DNA of 64,000 bases from Lethocerus indicus (lineage: Eukaryota > Arthropoda > Insecta > Hemiptera > Belostomatidae): contig JACDQD010000004.1 of assembly GCA_019843655.1 (NCBI GenBank), positions 27,353,872 through 27,417,871 on the forward strand, given 5' to 3'. This document shows, in pieces, positions 9,114-21,262 of this stretch. Made by a program: the position numbers and the translations under genes. How positions within the stretch are numbered: the first letter of the stretch is position 1; every line of letters begins with the position of its first letter. The notes under the pieces were generated by a model. It did no database searches, had not been told where the DNA came from, and saw nothing but the letters and a program-made list of their open reading frames with translations.

Positions 9114-12100
9114 ACTCAATTATATTTGACATAAGATTGTAATCTGAGTATATAATTAACGAAACGCCCGGGCCGACTAAGATGTATTCCGTTAAAGGTT
9201 ACGCGAGAAACTGCTTTTCTAGGATACACGAATAATTTAAATTCGGCTGTGGGATAATTTTTTCCTAACTTTAATTAATAGCTGGCGACACGCATAAGTA
9301 GATGGTGTGTACTTACGCTAAAAGTAAAAGTACTGACGGAATGCTACTGACGATGGTGAAATACCGAACGAGGCAAGCATATACCGCGGGGAAAAAATCG
9401 CATGACTACATGACGTAATAAATAATTTAATAAAACATAAATAAAAGCTAATATGCACACAAAATTACGTATTTATTATGTAAAACGATAATAAATATCA
9501 TCAATATAATTTTCAGAATAAGGTCATTGTAAATGTGTTGTAGATAATAATTTTAGCATTCTGGCTGACTCAAATTTTATAGATACAACTAATCATAATT
9601 ACTGAAAGGAAATTTAAATTTACATAAATTAGTTTAACTGATAGATACAATAGAACTTTTGCAGTTTGAACAGGTGATGTAGCGTATGACCGAGGACTTT
9701 ACACCTTCCGTGCCTGCTGTGTTCTGGGCTTATTAAAACGACGAAAAAAACACAATTTATGTCGTGCGGAAAAACGGCGATGATTAAATGATATTGCGGT
9801 CTACTTTTGCTCCCTGCTACATGATATGGAGGTAAAGAACGTCGAGCAATAATGTGGACTCGGAATTACAATTGTTAAATAATAATTTCGGAATTACATA
9901 AATTTTAAGTAGAAATACTAAAAAATCGTAGGGCGTGAATAAATATCTGGAAGTACCAGATACAATAGTGAATTAATATTCTGTCCTACCACCAATATTT
10001 TGATATTTAAAATGTGCACCGCGAGCCGCGAAGTTGAAGAAATCTAAATAAAAATCTACCCTTTTGCCTGAGGGAATCGCCCCATTTGGAACACCGATGA
10101 AATAGCGGGCACCCATAAATTTCATTGTGTCGATAAAGGTAGTGGCTAACTCAATTGGGAGATTAATAGGAGATAACGTATTGGCCGGGCGAAAGGGTGG
10201 TTCGATCCCCGAACACGTACCAACTTCCTTCCCCCCAGACAGGGGGTAATATAAGACCGGAATTATTTAAGGGCGACGATATTATACGGTATCGGTCCAA
10301 TCCCTTTCGAATTCCCAGAACTCTTTTCCTCATTCCCTTTCTTAAAAGGGGTGAGAATTCAGGTCTTGCCCGGATTTAAGGAGGCTCTTTAAAGCCGGTA
10401 CATTAGCGAGAACCACTTAGCTGTTGCTTTTAGTTCAGCCGGTAAGTCTAAATCGGGCTATATAAATATATCGCGTAGAAATTGCTTGGTAAGAATAATG
10501 AGGAGCTGTAAAAGGTTACATATGGATAGATTCGTTATATACACAAATTTATGTATGCACAAACCAGCCGCAACCTCCCTAGTTCCTAGGACATTCTCCC
10601 CAGTATATGTCTGCATGGAGCTTCTTGTATTTATTTATAAATTTATTATAATCGGTTGTAAGAAGAGTTTTGTTTCATTATAAAACGAGCCAAGAATAAT
10701 TCAGCTGAGATATACGCGATTTATGTATAGACTAATGATAAAAGTAGGCCACCCTAAGCCCTGGTAACTCCTAATCATAAGTCTGTTCCAAAGTTCCTTT
10801 AAGAGTGACATTAATAAGTTCCTACCGCCCCTTATTTTTTACTCTGTGTACTCTTATTTGACTGTGTTCATTGAAGAGGAATCTACGAAATTACACCAAA
10901 ATAAAAAGTGAAACAGATCCGACAACGAGAATAAATAATTTTAAATGAGTTCATTCGAGCCGAAAATTGAATCCAAATGAAAAGTTAAGTACAACCGTCG
11001 AAATAGAACAAGGAGTTTTAATTAAAACAGTGAAATATTCTTTACTCTTCAAGGCGACACTTCTACTATTATAAATTAACGAATGAGACAGCCCAGTCCC
11101 ATAGCAAGAGGTATGGTCCTCATTTGAAATGCTTATAGCAACATTGTATAAAGGAAGTTTCTATCCGTTTTTTAGATAAAATTAATCAATAACGTTTGTT
11201 GTACCAACTTCAGTTTGCTGCCAATATTAGAGAAATTCCTTCAAAATATTGTAATAACAACTGTTGACGTTTTCGTCCTTTTATTTTTCTACTCGTTTGG
11301 TAGGATATAACATAGCATTAAGTTGATATTAATGACCCCTTTATCTCTTCCCCACCATCTCCTTAATTTAAATGTGAGATAACCGGACGGAGCTATTTGG
11401 TTGACCTTTAATATGTGTTGGCATAAATAAAAACGAATCTTTCATCACTGTTATTAGCTTCGGTGGATTCGGAATCTAATTTAAAGCCGAATAATTTCGC
11501 GGCCAATATATTATTCTACATAAAAACAACTGTAACCTCTTCGAAGTGGCCACGGAATAAAAACGAGTTTAAATATTTATTTCGATTTGAATAGGAGGGG
11601 CGGGTCCGAGGTAATTATCATTTGTACGAGGAGGGCATACGAGCGCTCGTTTGGAGGAGCACGCCAGTAAATTTGTAGCTAAAGGCGAAACGATTTTCAT
11701 ACGGTTTCCATTATGGAATTCACGGTGCCGAATTTACGATGTTGACCGGGCCGTTTACACTCGGGTACCGCCTCGAGTCCTCGAGCCCGGGCCCAACCTA
11801 CATAAACCAACTATAAAATCTTCGTTTATGATTTGTTCGCCAACCTGTTTGACTAGGGCCAGCACATAAAACCGCCTAATCCAGAGTTCTTTAAATTATA
11901 TGTCCCTTTTGACCGGCGGCTGTTAGTTCTACATTATCCCGTGTCCCGTCCATAAAATTAACCTTGCGTTTCTCTGACAATCCACGTTATTATCGAGTGA
12001 AACCATACACATTTCCTGTCGGAGTTTCCTCGCAAACGCGAGTTATTCCAATAATTAATTATTATTGACTAACTTATTAATTTAAAAGCCTTAAGATCAT

Positions 12101-13894
12101 TTTTTTATTTCGAACCAAGATAACTGATAAGATAAGGTGCACGGATGAACCCGTTTTTGCTTTCGAACTGAGTATCGCGGCAAAAGTCGAATATTTAAAG
12201 GAAGAAAAAATCGATTCTGCGGACTACGGGCCTTATTTCAATTATCGTAAATTCCAAAACTCTGTAATAGTAAAGGCGGGCGGGTTGATTGTTGACCTTT
12301 TTCGGGTGGCCGGGAGTGATGTCACTGGATCTGATGGTTTCTCGGTAGTGACCCTCACCGCGGGTTAACAACCTTACCAACTTTGGCCTTTCTTGTCGTG
12401 GTTAAGGCTCGCCCGCCACCTGTTGCCCCCCTCGTCCCTTCACTATAGGCCTATCCTATAGCTAAAGCCGGAGTCACGGATATTACAGTTGAGGGGGGCG
12501 AAAATCAACGCCTACCGGTTTCCTCGAAACGGACGGCCGGATAGTAGAAACTGCGCATTTATGGCGAAACTTCTGCCCGCTGATGGGCTTAATGAATTGA
12601 TTTGGCCTTTCGCCACTTTTAATAGCGTCCGGTCCGAACCGCCCCGCACTACTGATCTGCACGTCATCGCACTGTTTGCCGTCCCCCTGGAAATTCTCGT
12701 GGCAAACGGCTACGATTGATCTTCGCATTAATGAGGCGGATCGTCGCTATTTATTTTGCCCTCCCATAAATAATACAGTATAAACACTTTTAATAAATAA
12801 ATAAAAAAAATAAAAAATTTGAAAGTCAAATTCTAAAATAGATTCAGGTTAACATAATGTTTCAATGGCATATTTATAGCGCTAAAATACCGTATGATAT
12901 AATTTTATTTTTTAAATTATAATTTTATCCCGAGATATGAATTCTCAGAAATATAATTTATAATTATAACCAGTAATATTATGGGGGTAACAAGATTAAA
13001 GGCTGCGATTTGTTCCTAGTCATGTATACAACTCGGTATTAATGATTACGTGATGCCGCACACTTGAATGTGAGTGCCCTAAGCTGTTTCAGGAGTGGAA
13101 AATTCAGTTGTTTTATGAACGAATAAATCTGTTTCGAACACTGCACTAATGAAGGCCAGTGATGAGTTACAGAGCGGGCAGTATAAAACCTTTAGCGGAA
13201 GTTAGCGAGGTCAGAGACGAGAGTTTTACAGCGGGCTGAAAATTTAAGTTCAGAACTGTTCCTAACAACTTTTCGGGCCGAAAAGGATCCGACTTTCCCT
13301 TGTGTCGCTGGCCCGCCAGCTAAATTTAGAGTCGCACAAACACTAAATTATTCGGCCCGCTTCGCGCACCCCACGCACTAACTCGCATAGAAATAAACAG
13401 CCCAAAACGCGGCTAGGATTTTATTTTTCCCGTGCTTAAACCGGAATTTCCCCGGGGCCAATTTAACTCGAATATTTCTCCCAAAATTTCCAGTAAAATG
13501 GGTCACCTTCGTTCGTTCACCCAACTGCCGAATTTTGTGATAACCAAGTGGCAACTGGGCAGGGATATTTTATGCGATGTTTTATCCCCATTTATATTCC
13601 TATTTCAAAAAATAGTCATAATGAAATAACTATCTTTTTATAAACGCTTAATTGAACCTTCAATCCTCCAGATTACTTCAGCGCTCGATATTTTCAAACT
13701 CATAACTTTCACAAGACCCGTATAGATTTAGTTTCCTCGCGTCTAGCCCTCCTGACTGTTCCTGGAAATTCTCCGATCCTCGACACAAGCCCCAAGCTCA
13801 TATACTATATCAATTTTTCACCCGCCAGTAAAAATATTCATGCACACGATCCGCCGAAAACTCCACCTTTACCAATTCAGAATCCCCGCCGTGT
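9109..13894. other. Non-coding region
   Basis: No gene recognised. 12360-12720 is a GC-richer island between AT-rich flanks. It is open on both strands, which reflects low stop-codon density in GC-rich DNA and is not evidence of coding. Confidence 0.4.
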
Positions 13895-13924
13895 TTGTAC
13901 AATATGACTGTACAACGCTGTACA
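13895..13924. promoter_or_regulatory. Cluster of three TGTACA palindromes with an inverted repeat
   Basis: TGTACA occurs at 13896-13901, 13909-13914 and 13919-13924. The first two form an inverted repeat, TTGTACA-atatgac-TGTACAA. About 15 bp further on, TTAAACCACG occurs twice within 25 bp; its ACCACG core resembles Runt/RUNX sites. A regulatory role is inferred only from the spacing. Confidence 0.3.
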
Positions 13925-14718
13925 TTTTGCAATACAGTTAAACCACGCGGGATTAAACCACGTATCAATTAAATAAATATTTCTCCCGATTGCTATTTTG
14001 TTTTTGTTTTACCCTGTTCATTATTCATTTTGTCCCTTTATGATGTGTCACACATTATAAATATACGACCCACATAAATATGTCCTTTCAATTCATTTGT
14101 ATTAATTTAGAAATAAAAAAATATTCTTCCGGATTGAGAATATACATAAAATTCGTGTTCTACTGTAGATTATGAATTTATGTCAGATCTAGTCAGATAC
14201 TTGTTATGGTAAATTTCTGTACAATAGAAGATCTGTCAATAGCGAAATTTAACAGTCATCCGTTTAACTGCAGACACGAGAGGTACTGAACTTGGTATTT
14301 TTTCAGCCATTTTATTGATTCAGTATCACTCTCAGTTCTGTAATCCGATTGGTCTGAAAAACTCTTCCGTATTTGAAGCGTTCGAACAATAAAACTCCCA
14401 AGTTGAACGCTGAAGAGGAATACGCTCTGCCGGGGCCGAGATTTGTCCGAGCCGGCAACTTCGGAAATAACAAAACCGCCGCTCGGTCGGTTCCGATCTG
14501 ATCCAGAGTTCTCTACAAGAGTTTCCCTCTTATTCCTCCTTTAATAAAAGTAGCCAAATACGATTCCATACCAAATAGCTTAAAAATATAACCGATATAA
14601 AGTCGGCGACTCACCTATCCAACATCCTCATATTCTTTAATTTTAGTTTCGGTATAAAAATCCATATTTTTGTATATTAATTTTTTTAGATTATTATTAT
14701 TTAATTTGGAGTTATGTA
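13925..14718. other. Non-coding region
   Basis: AT-rich, with the paired TTAAACCACG motif near its left end. No gene is seen. Confidence 0.4.
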
Positions 14719-14741
14719 ATATATATATATATATATATATA
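14719..14741. repeat. (AT)n microsatellite, short
   Basis: About 11 AT units, followed by ACACGTAATATATG. Confidence 0.95.
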
Positions 14742-17700
14742 CACGTAATATATGTATATTTTTTTACTGGTACTTACAATTTTATTCCTAAATGGATTTC
14801 CCAGGAGTTAGTTTAGAATTTTTTTCACAACGAACGCATTAAATCAAAAATATTCTATGAACGCGTAAAACTAGAACTCAAGTGGAGCCCTGGTGGAGAT
14901 GGAATGCTAATGAAGTGAAATAAAAACGGAATATGATTATTGCATTCCTTTTACCAGGATTTCCATAGGAACGCATAAACAAATATTTAGTCTACGTAAA
15001 ATAACAAATCTTACGGGAGGGGTTGCGATCTGTCGTGCCGTTTTAAAAATTAGGAATACTGAATTTATATTTCTTCGTTTGTCGGAACACTTTTTATGGT
15101 TTTTTCCGAATTAATTTTTGGGATAAGTTTAATTTCTATCCAGGCCAGTGAACTTACCGCAGCTGAATTTGTCCAAATATTAATATATTCCGAGCTCGTT
15201 TTCACGGAGGCGCCAGGGTGGGGTAAATAGGGGTCGGTTAGGGGGAGGAAATGGGCGGGCGGGCCCGCCGAACAGATAAATGAATAAAATCGGACTCCTT
15301 TCAAGTTCGGGCACACTCGTTAGCCCGGTGGGCTTTCCCGATAGCGGAGTGAGAGCTTGGAAAGGGTGGGAGAGGGGGGACATCGCCGGAAGCATAATCG
15401 TTGGACCGACCCCAGATAAGAGAGGACGGTGTACGCGAGGCACGGAGAAAAAAATTGTCCGTAATGTTTACTGCAAAACCATTTGTTCGTATCATCCAGT
15501 TTAGTAACGAATCGAAGTAACGTTCTGCAGTAATGTCCTGGCAACCATACAAGCCTGTTTAATCAGTCAAGTGTCTTACCTTTTGTATTGTATCATAAAA
15601 CTATTCCTCCCATCAAAGAATCCTGCACAGTTCGGTTCAAAGCTTCCAGGGCTCCCTAATGAGCCAGGCTACATTCGTCCTGAAAGTTTGCTAGAACCTT
15701 TACTGACGTTATAAACAGCTTTGTTATCCTACGTACTAAATTATGTGGCAACTCGAATGTTGAACGAGCCGTACTTTCCCTGCCAAGAAGAGTATGTCCT
15801 ATATCCAAAGAGACAACGGCTAGTCCGATTTCGTTAGATTATTACAGTTTTACCTGTACCAGATTAAGCAATAATGTTTCCCCCTACCACCGGTAGCATC
15901 GATCAAGATACTAATAACTTTTTTATATCTATGCGGTTCAGAACGACATAACATTTGCCTCTCATTTGTATGAAATGGCTCATTTTGTTTTACAAACAAC
16001 AAAGCGTTACTTGAAGTAAGAAGTTACAAAATTGCAAAACACAATTACCAAATTCAATAAACCATTTAATCTCTTCAGTCAGGACTCGCTGTCCTATAAA
16101 TTTGACTGGCGTAAAGTCGGGGTTGTTCCATTTGTTTATACCTTCATTAACTGAATCCAATTTGGGAAGCGGACGGGAATAAGAGGCCGCCTTGTTTACG
16201 GCTTGTTGGGGTGGGATGGGAAACTTTCAATTCATTTTCGCGGTTTTTGGTTTTTGGCACGGGCCGCGGTGCAATTGAATTACTTACAGTTTCCGCGCCC
16301 GTGCAATTAACACTGGAGCCCGGCGAGGGTTTACACGTTTGACCGGGGTTCCTGACAGTTGTTTTCGGCCTTTTTGTACCTAAATAATTGTTGCTTTGTC
16401 GAATATATTTAATGATAGTTTGAATACAAGGCTAAGAATATCGAGCTCCTACTTATACCCCTATACTCCCTGCTCAAGGAGATTGGAAAGTCCACGAAGA
16501 AAACGCACTTAAACACAGAAAAGAAATAAAATTGTTACAATAATTTAATAAAACGAATAATACAATAGTTCAGTCATTAGTAGTACAATGAATAATTGCT
16601 TATTTCTAAGAAAGGCAGGCGTTTTAATCGGCCTTTTACCCTTTATTCGGCGGTGGAGATCAACTGTATGGAGGCCGTTTGTCGGACTAGAGGATTAGAT
16701 GGGAAAACTTGGAATGAAACGACTGATAACGAGAGGATGCTAATTTTCAAACTTTGAAGTCGGATTATAATGCCGATTATAGTCGTTAACGTAAGAGATT
16801 CGGTATTCTTCAAGTGAGAATACTGGCCTCCGCATTAGGGTCAATAGAGCCAAATTGGTTTTGTGATGATGTTATGGCGGATGTGATTGTTTGAAAATAT
16901 ACGTTTTTAATATACGAATAGAATATTAATCTAATGTTTAAGATTAAGGAACTAAGGAAGCACAATATAATTAAAAAAATACATTGCATAAATATTTTGG
17001 GTGGTAGGTGTTCAAACTTGTGGACATCCCTGCCGATGCATTCTTGTTCAGTGAAACTACTTTAAGCGTTCGTGTAAGCTCCAATTTCATGTTTTGCATA
17101 GTTTACGCAGTCCATGTAGCTTTGCGTTTTTGTTTTCCGAAGAAATGAAACTAGTTGTTAGAGAGTTTAACTTAATACGAATACGATGACCCTCGGTCAT
17201 TTTGAAGTCTGCTTTTTAGAATCGTACAAAAACAAATTCTGCTCGCTTTACAATTGCATTTGATTGATTTCACCATTTAATTGTGACAGCACTCACACTA
17301 CAAAAAAAGCAAAAAATTCATTGTGAGGGAATGGATATTTCTACCTTTTGAGCGAAATGGTCCGGTATTCTCGTATTGATTTTTATATTTCCTTATGTAC
17401 AGTAGATTCATTTAATTCGGGCTAACGTCTGCCGTTAAGCCGGTCCTGCCTATTTGTTTCAGAAAGTTGGGATTAGAATTATGAGAAATGTCAAAAAAAT
17501 ATAATTTTTATTGTCTGACGGATACAATGTTAAAATTAGAAAAAAGTTGTCAGTATCATTAGAACATCGGTTACGGCGGTTGATTCAATCGTCGTCGTGG
17601 TTTCCATCCAGATGGGGGTATGCTCGGCGTGAACTATCCTATTTTGGCTACTATACTACGTTTGGGTGACCGTTCATAAATAATGCACCCTCGTCCTGGT

Positions 17701-17993
17701 CCGGGATTGTATGCTGATCCGCGTACCCTCTTAGCGCACCTCCCCAACCCCGGTTCATATTTTATTAAACACTGTCCTTCCCCCTCGGGCTTGTTCAGGG
17801 GCGGACATTCGATTGATATGCCGGGCCCATGTCCTTCTTTATGTCCTCCTGCTCATTGTTCGCGTTTCCCCCGATAGGCGGCTGTAGGGGATTTGCATTG
17901 GTGAGTGCCCGTTTTGGAGAATTGTGTGAATTAGCCTACACTATGAGGTCTCTTGAATAAAAAATAAATTTACAATCAATACAGTAACAAGAG
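14742..17993. other. Non-coding region
   Basis: GC-richer islands at about 15185-15460 and 17640-17900 lie within AT-rich sequence. Open frames there are present on both strands and have Ser/Pro/Arg-rich chance-like composition. No gene is supported. Confidence 0.4.
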
Positions 17994-18290
17994 TCATGCG
18001 TTGAATACTTTCAATGTGAAATCGTGTAACTCTCCGGTAGGCCAACCCCCAACATTCTTCCCGTCGGGTCCCACACTAACTTGAATCCTCCATTTCGACT
18101 CCATCGGTCCCAACAACCTAGGTGTTTTCCAGTATATGCCGATTGGAGAATCCATTAGAGCAAAGGGCTTTAAAACAATTTTCCCTGTATAAACAAAAAA
18201 GTGCTTTCCAGTAGCCCATAAGCAGTCTCCCATTTCTTCGTCGTTGGACAAGGTGACCCTAATCTTCGCTTTCATAAATATTCCTAACAT
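17994..18290 (-). CDS. Small protein of unknown function
   Basis: Encodes 98 residues from ATG at 18290-18288 to TGA at 17996-17994, with an in-frame TAA nine codons upstream, so it is self-contained. Length alone is not significant in DNA of this composition. The composition, however, is protein-like: four Trp, ten Gly, about ten Lys, balanced Asp/Glu, and alternating hydrophobic strands such as KIRVTL, HFFVYTGKIVL and WRIQVSV. This suggests a compact beta-rich fold. There is no signal peptide or transmembrane segment. No family is recognised. It could be a lone host gene, an exon of a larger gene, or an old insertion of viral or transposon origin. No clear AATAAA follows the stop. Confidence 0.4.
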   Translation of the reverse strand: MLGIFMKAKIRVTLSNDEEMGDCLWATGKHFFVYTGKIVLKPFALMDSPIGIYWKTPRLLGPMESKWRIQVSVGPDGKNVGGWPTGELHDFTLKVFNA

Positions 18291-21080
18291 TATTGTTTCA
18301 TAATAATGGAGTGATTAAAAGCGGTAGTAACTAGGAATCTGTCGTAACGCGATGATAAAACGTTAGCGAATTTTCATTGGAATGTTAAATTATATTAGAT
18401 TCTAATTGAAGGATGCCTGTGTTTATAGAGCCGAGGAACTGCCCGACCTTTTTCAAATGATTACCCCTATAATAAAACCAGAGTACCAACCTTTTAGTCC
18501 TAACAAGAATGCTATAAAAACGGAAGCCGGCTTAATAATAGGCTACAAAAGAAAACTTCGTTAGGACAAGTCTTACTTACATAATTATTGTCCTTTTGGT
18601 GTAATTAACAGAAACGTACAATTAATCGATTGATAAAACGTATGATTACAATTCCAGCATTTTTTGCGTTCGTTAAACGTTCTAAATGGATATATTCTGG
18701 ATATAGCATAAGTTACGACTAATAGGGCGATAACTGTTTTACAGTTCTCCTTAGTTAGTAAGTAAAAGTTAGAGAAACAAGGTTAACGCGTTTACAACCG
18801 GACTTCAGAATTATCCTTCAATTATATGTTTCAGGCCACGATAGCAGACCAAATTTACCTTCATTTAGAATTTTCAGCTGACTAAACTCAAGTAGCCTGT
18901 AAATTCCAGTATACCCATTATAAAAAAATTTGTCTTTCTCTATAAAATAACACTGTAGTGTAGGAGAAAGTGGTAATATCTCGAGTCAGCAATTTTTCCA
19001 TTTTACTGCTGACGCATCTCTCCGACGAAATCATATCTGACTGGATTTCACTGAGAAGAAAATCCGAGGATTTTGTAATTTGGTTTTAAAAACTTGGATC
19101 GATTAATCACCCCGTTGAGTTGTTGTTCGCTTCGAAATAATTATTTGGTACACCTCTATAGTACTTTATTAAAATTATCACCATTAATTCCAGCGGATGA
19201 AATTAATTTGTTTCCATTCATTTACTTACATTCACACGCACTCCTATGCTTTTCAGGAACATTCCCTGACAAATCATTTCACTAGGTAAGATATTTACTT
19301 TAATCGAAACGGTTACGTGAAAACGAGTATTACATTAGGCATTCAATTTAGGAAGGCTGCGTTGAATAGTCATCATACACAAGATGGGGGAGTTCATTAA
19401 TTTAATGTAAAATGTTTAGCAATGTAGGGAATGATTTCCCTACTGGAAAATATAATATCCTACTGGATCCGTGAATGGCCATAATATCGGGCCATTTCCC
19501 TCTTTGATAATTACAGTGTAAAACCTTCAACTAAAAACAGATTGAGACTATTCCACGATTCTGTGCTATTTGGTTCCCTATCGTAGTAGAAATATTAGCC
19601 CTCCTACGTATATGCTAAAGTGGGCTTCTTAATTAGCCCATTTCAACCAGTGTTATTGTATTCCAGCCAAGGACGGGGTCAAACAACGCCGAATCTATGA
19701 CGGATTATTGTAGCACGTTGTCGCCAACCAGAATGGGATATTAGATTAATTTAATGGGTCCGCAATCAGATTTCCCTGTTATTGTTTGAACTGACTGAGC
19801 CTGAGAAAAAAAATTGAAATAATAGCCGCGAACCATCCATTAGGTCGGACAAAGCAATGTAGCAACGTACAATTTGTCGACCATCTCTCTCTCTCTTTTC
19901 TCTCTCTCTGACATCGAGGGCCAGGCAACGTTGGCCTAATCAAAATGGCGGTGGTCCAAATGAGGAGTGATGACCGACAATTCTCTGGTCTCCGAGATGT
20001 TTGACGCCAATTAGCAAAGTGGATAATGCCGCGGCCATTGACCAATGTCCCGCAGATTTTAGTGCCGTCGGCCGATTGATTCAATTCAAGGCTCCAATAT
20101 TTCAGTTATATGAGCGTCCTTATCGTTGACGAGAACTATATCAAGATATTAATAATTCCGATTCGCATTCATCCCAATATAGGGATAAGTGGCGGCAAAT
20201 TTCCGCTTACCAATCCTTGTAGCCATTACAATTGACTACACTCTTATAAATAGTCTTGTTATTAGAAGACTAATCATGCAATTAAACGATAGTTATTATT
20301 CATAGAGAGGAAGGACACTTTTTTAATTAATTAAATCTCTACAAACAATCTATACAAAACTCAAACGTACGGAGATTAAACGACGTTACAAATTGTTGCA
20401 TAGCCTCCTCGACGACGGGCCACAACTATAATTAATTTACAACGCTATTTTGAAACTCGGGCCCATGGCTTCGAGTCGTGGTGATCCACTAAGCCTGTAT
20501 TGGTGCCGCCGGGTGGGAAGGAGCTGGTTTAAATATTTAAAACGCCCCTTCAGAGATTTCGTTTTTGTAAAATATACCTGAAGAACCGTATTGTGGGCGG
20601 AGCTCCAAATCGGTGCTGATGATTAATAATTACGAGTAGGCAGTGGAAAGTGCCCGGGGGCTGACTGATTTTTGTCCTTCCCAACGTCTGTTATTGTACA
20701 CGCCGGGTAATCGGCTGGAAATGGTGATTGCGTTCCTTAAAACGCCTTCTATTTTTAGTCATCTCCGGACTTCTAAGTGGATTCGAAGGGAGGGTGGCCG
20801 CAAGCAGTTTTAGCAGATGAAATCCTCGTCCTCCCGCTCGTGGCCGGACGTATCGTCTAAAGATTGCCTTACTGATTTAAACATAAATGAAGAATCTATT
20901 GAATCGTTTATCAAAATTATAGGATTAAAAATATACATATATGTAAAATCACTTTGTTGTAGTTTGTTTTTTATACTTAAATGTGAACAGATGGAACATT
21001 TATAAGGAACCTCAGATATTTCTAAATGACTCAAGATTTTGTGAGATAATGAGTTAAGTACAACACATTCCAGTTTTGCG
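18291..21080. other. Non-coding region
   Basis: No gene recognised. There is an imperfect CT run at 19884-19909, and GC-balanced blocks around 19780-20060 and 20460-20820. Confidence 0.4.
19884..19909. repeat. Imperfect (TC)n tract
   Basis: About 26 bp of TC dinucleotides interrupted by TTTT. Confidence 0.9.
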
Positions 21081-21262
21081 ATGCCCTTAAATGGGGCGTG
21101 ATATTATTGTCTAGCTCTAATTAAGGCGGACAATAAACCCCGGTGGGAAACCCCATCGGGGCTAAAATCGCTCAGGTAACGATTTGAGGTGCGCGCGACT
21201 GGATAATTTCCCGAACCCGGTTGGAACGACCCGACCCAACCGCTTTGTTTTGAAGTCGCGCG
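21081..21262. ncRNA. Candidate structured RNA or conserved element: chain of five stems
   Basis: Consecutive complementary arms are visible. Stem 0: 21081-21086 with 21094-21099 (one wobble pair). Stem 1: 21104-21111 with 21129-21136 (TTATTGTC/GACAATAA). Stem 2: 21138-21147 with 21152-21161 (CCCCGGTGGG/CCCATCGGGG, one G-T, 4-nt loop). Stem 3: 21192-21200 with 21254-21262 (CGCGCGACT/AGTCGCGCG), enclosing stem 4: 21218-21224 with 21236-21242 (CGGTTGG/CCAACCG). Stems are compatible and do not cross. The segment is also GC-richer than its surroundings. No known RNA family is recognised and the strand cannot be fixed. It may instead be a DNA-level regulatory element. Confidence 0.25.

Noticed and set aside
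10190..10215. GGTTCGATCCC, similar to a tRNA B box
   Set aside because: The five-base T-arm stem does not pair and no A box or acceptor stem could be found around it.
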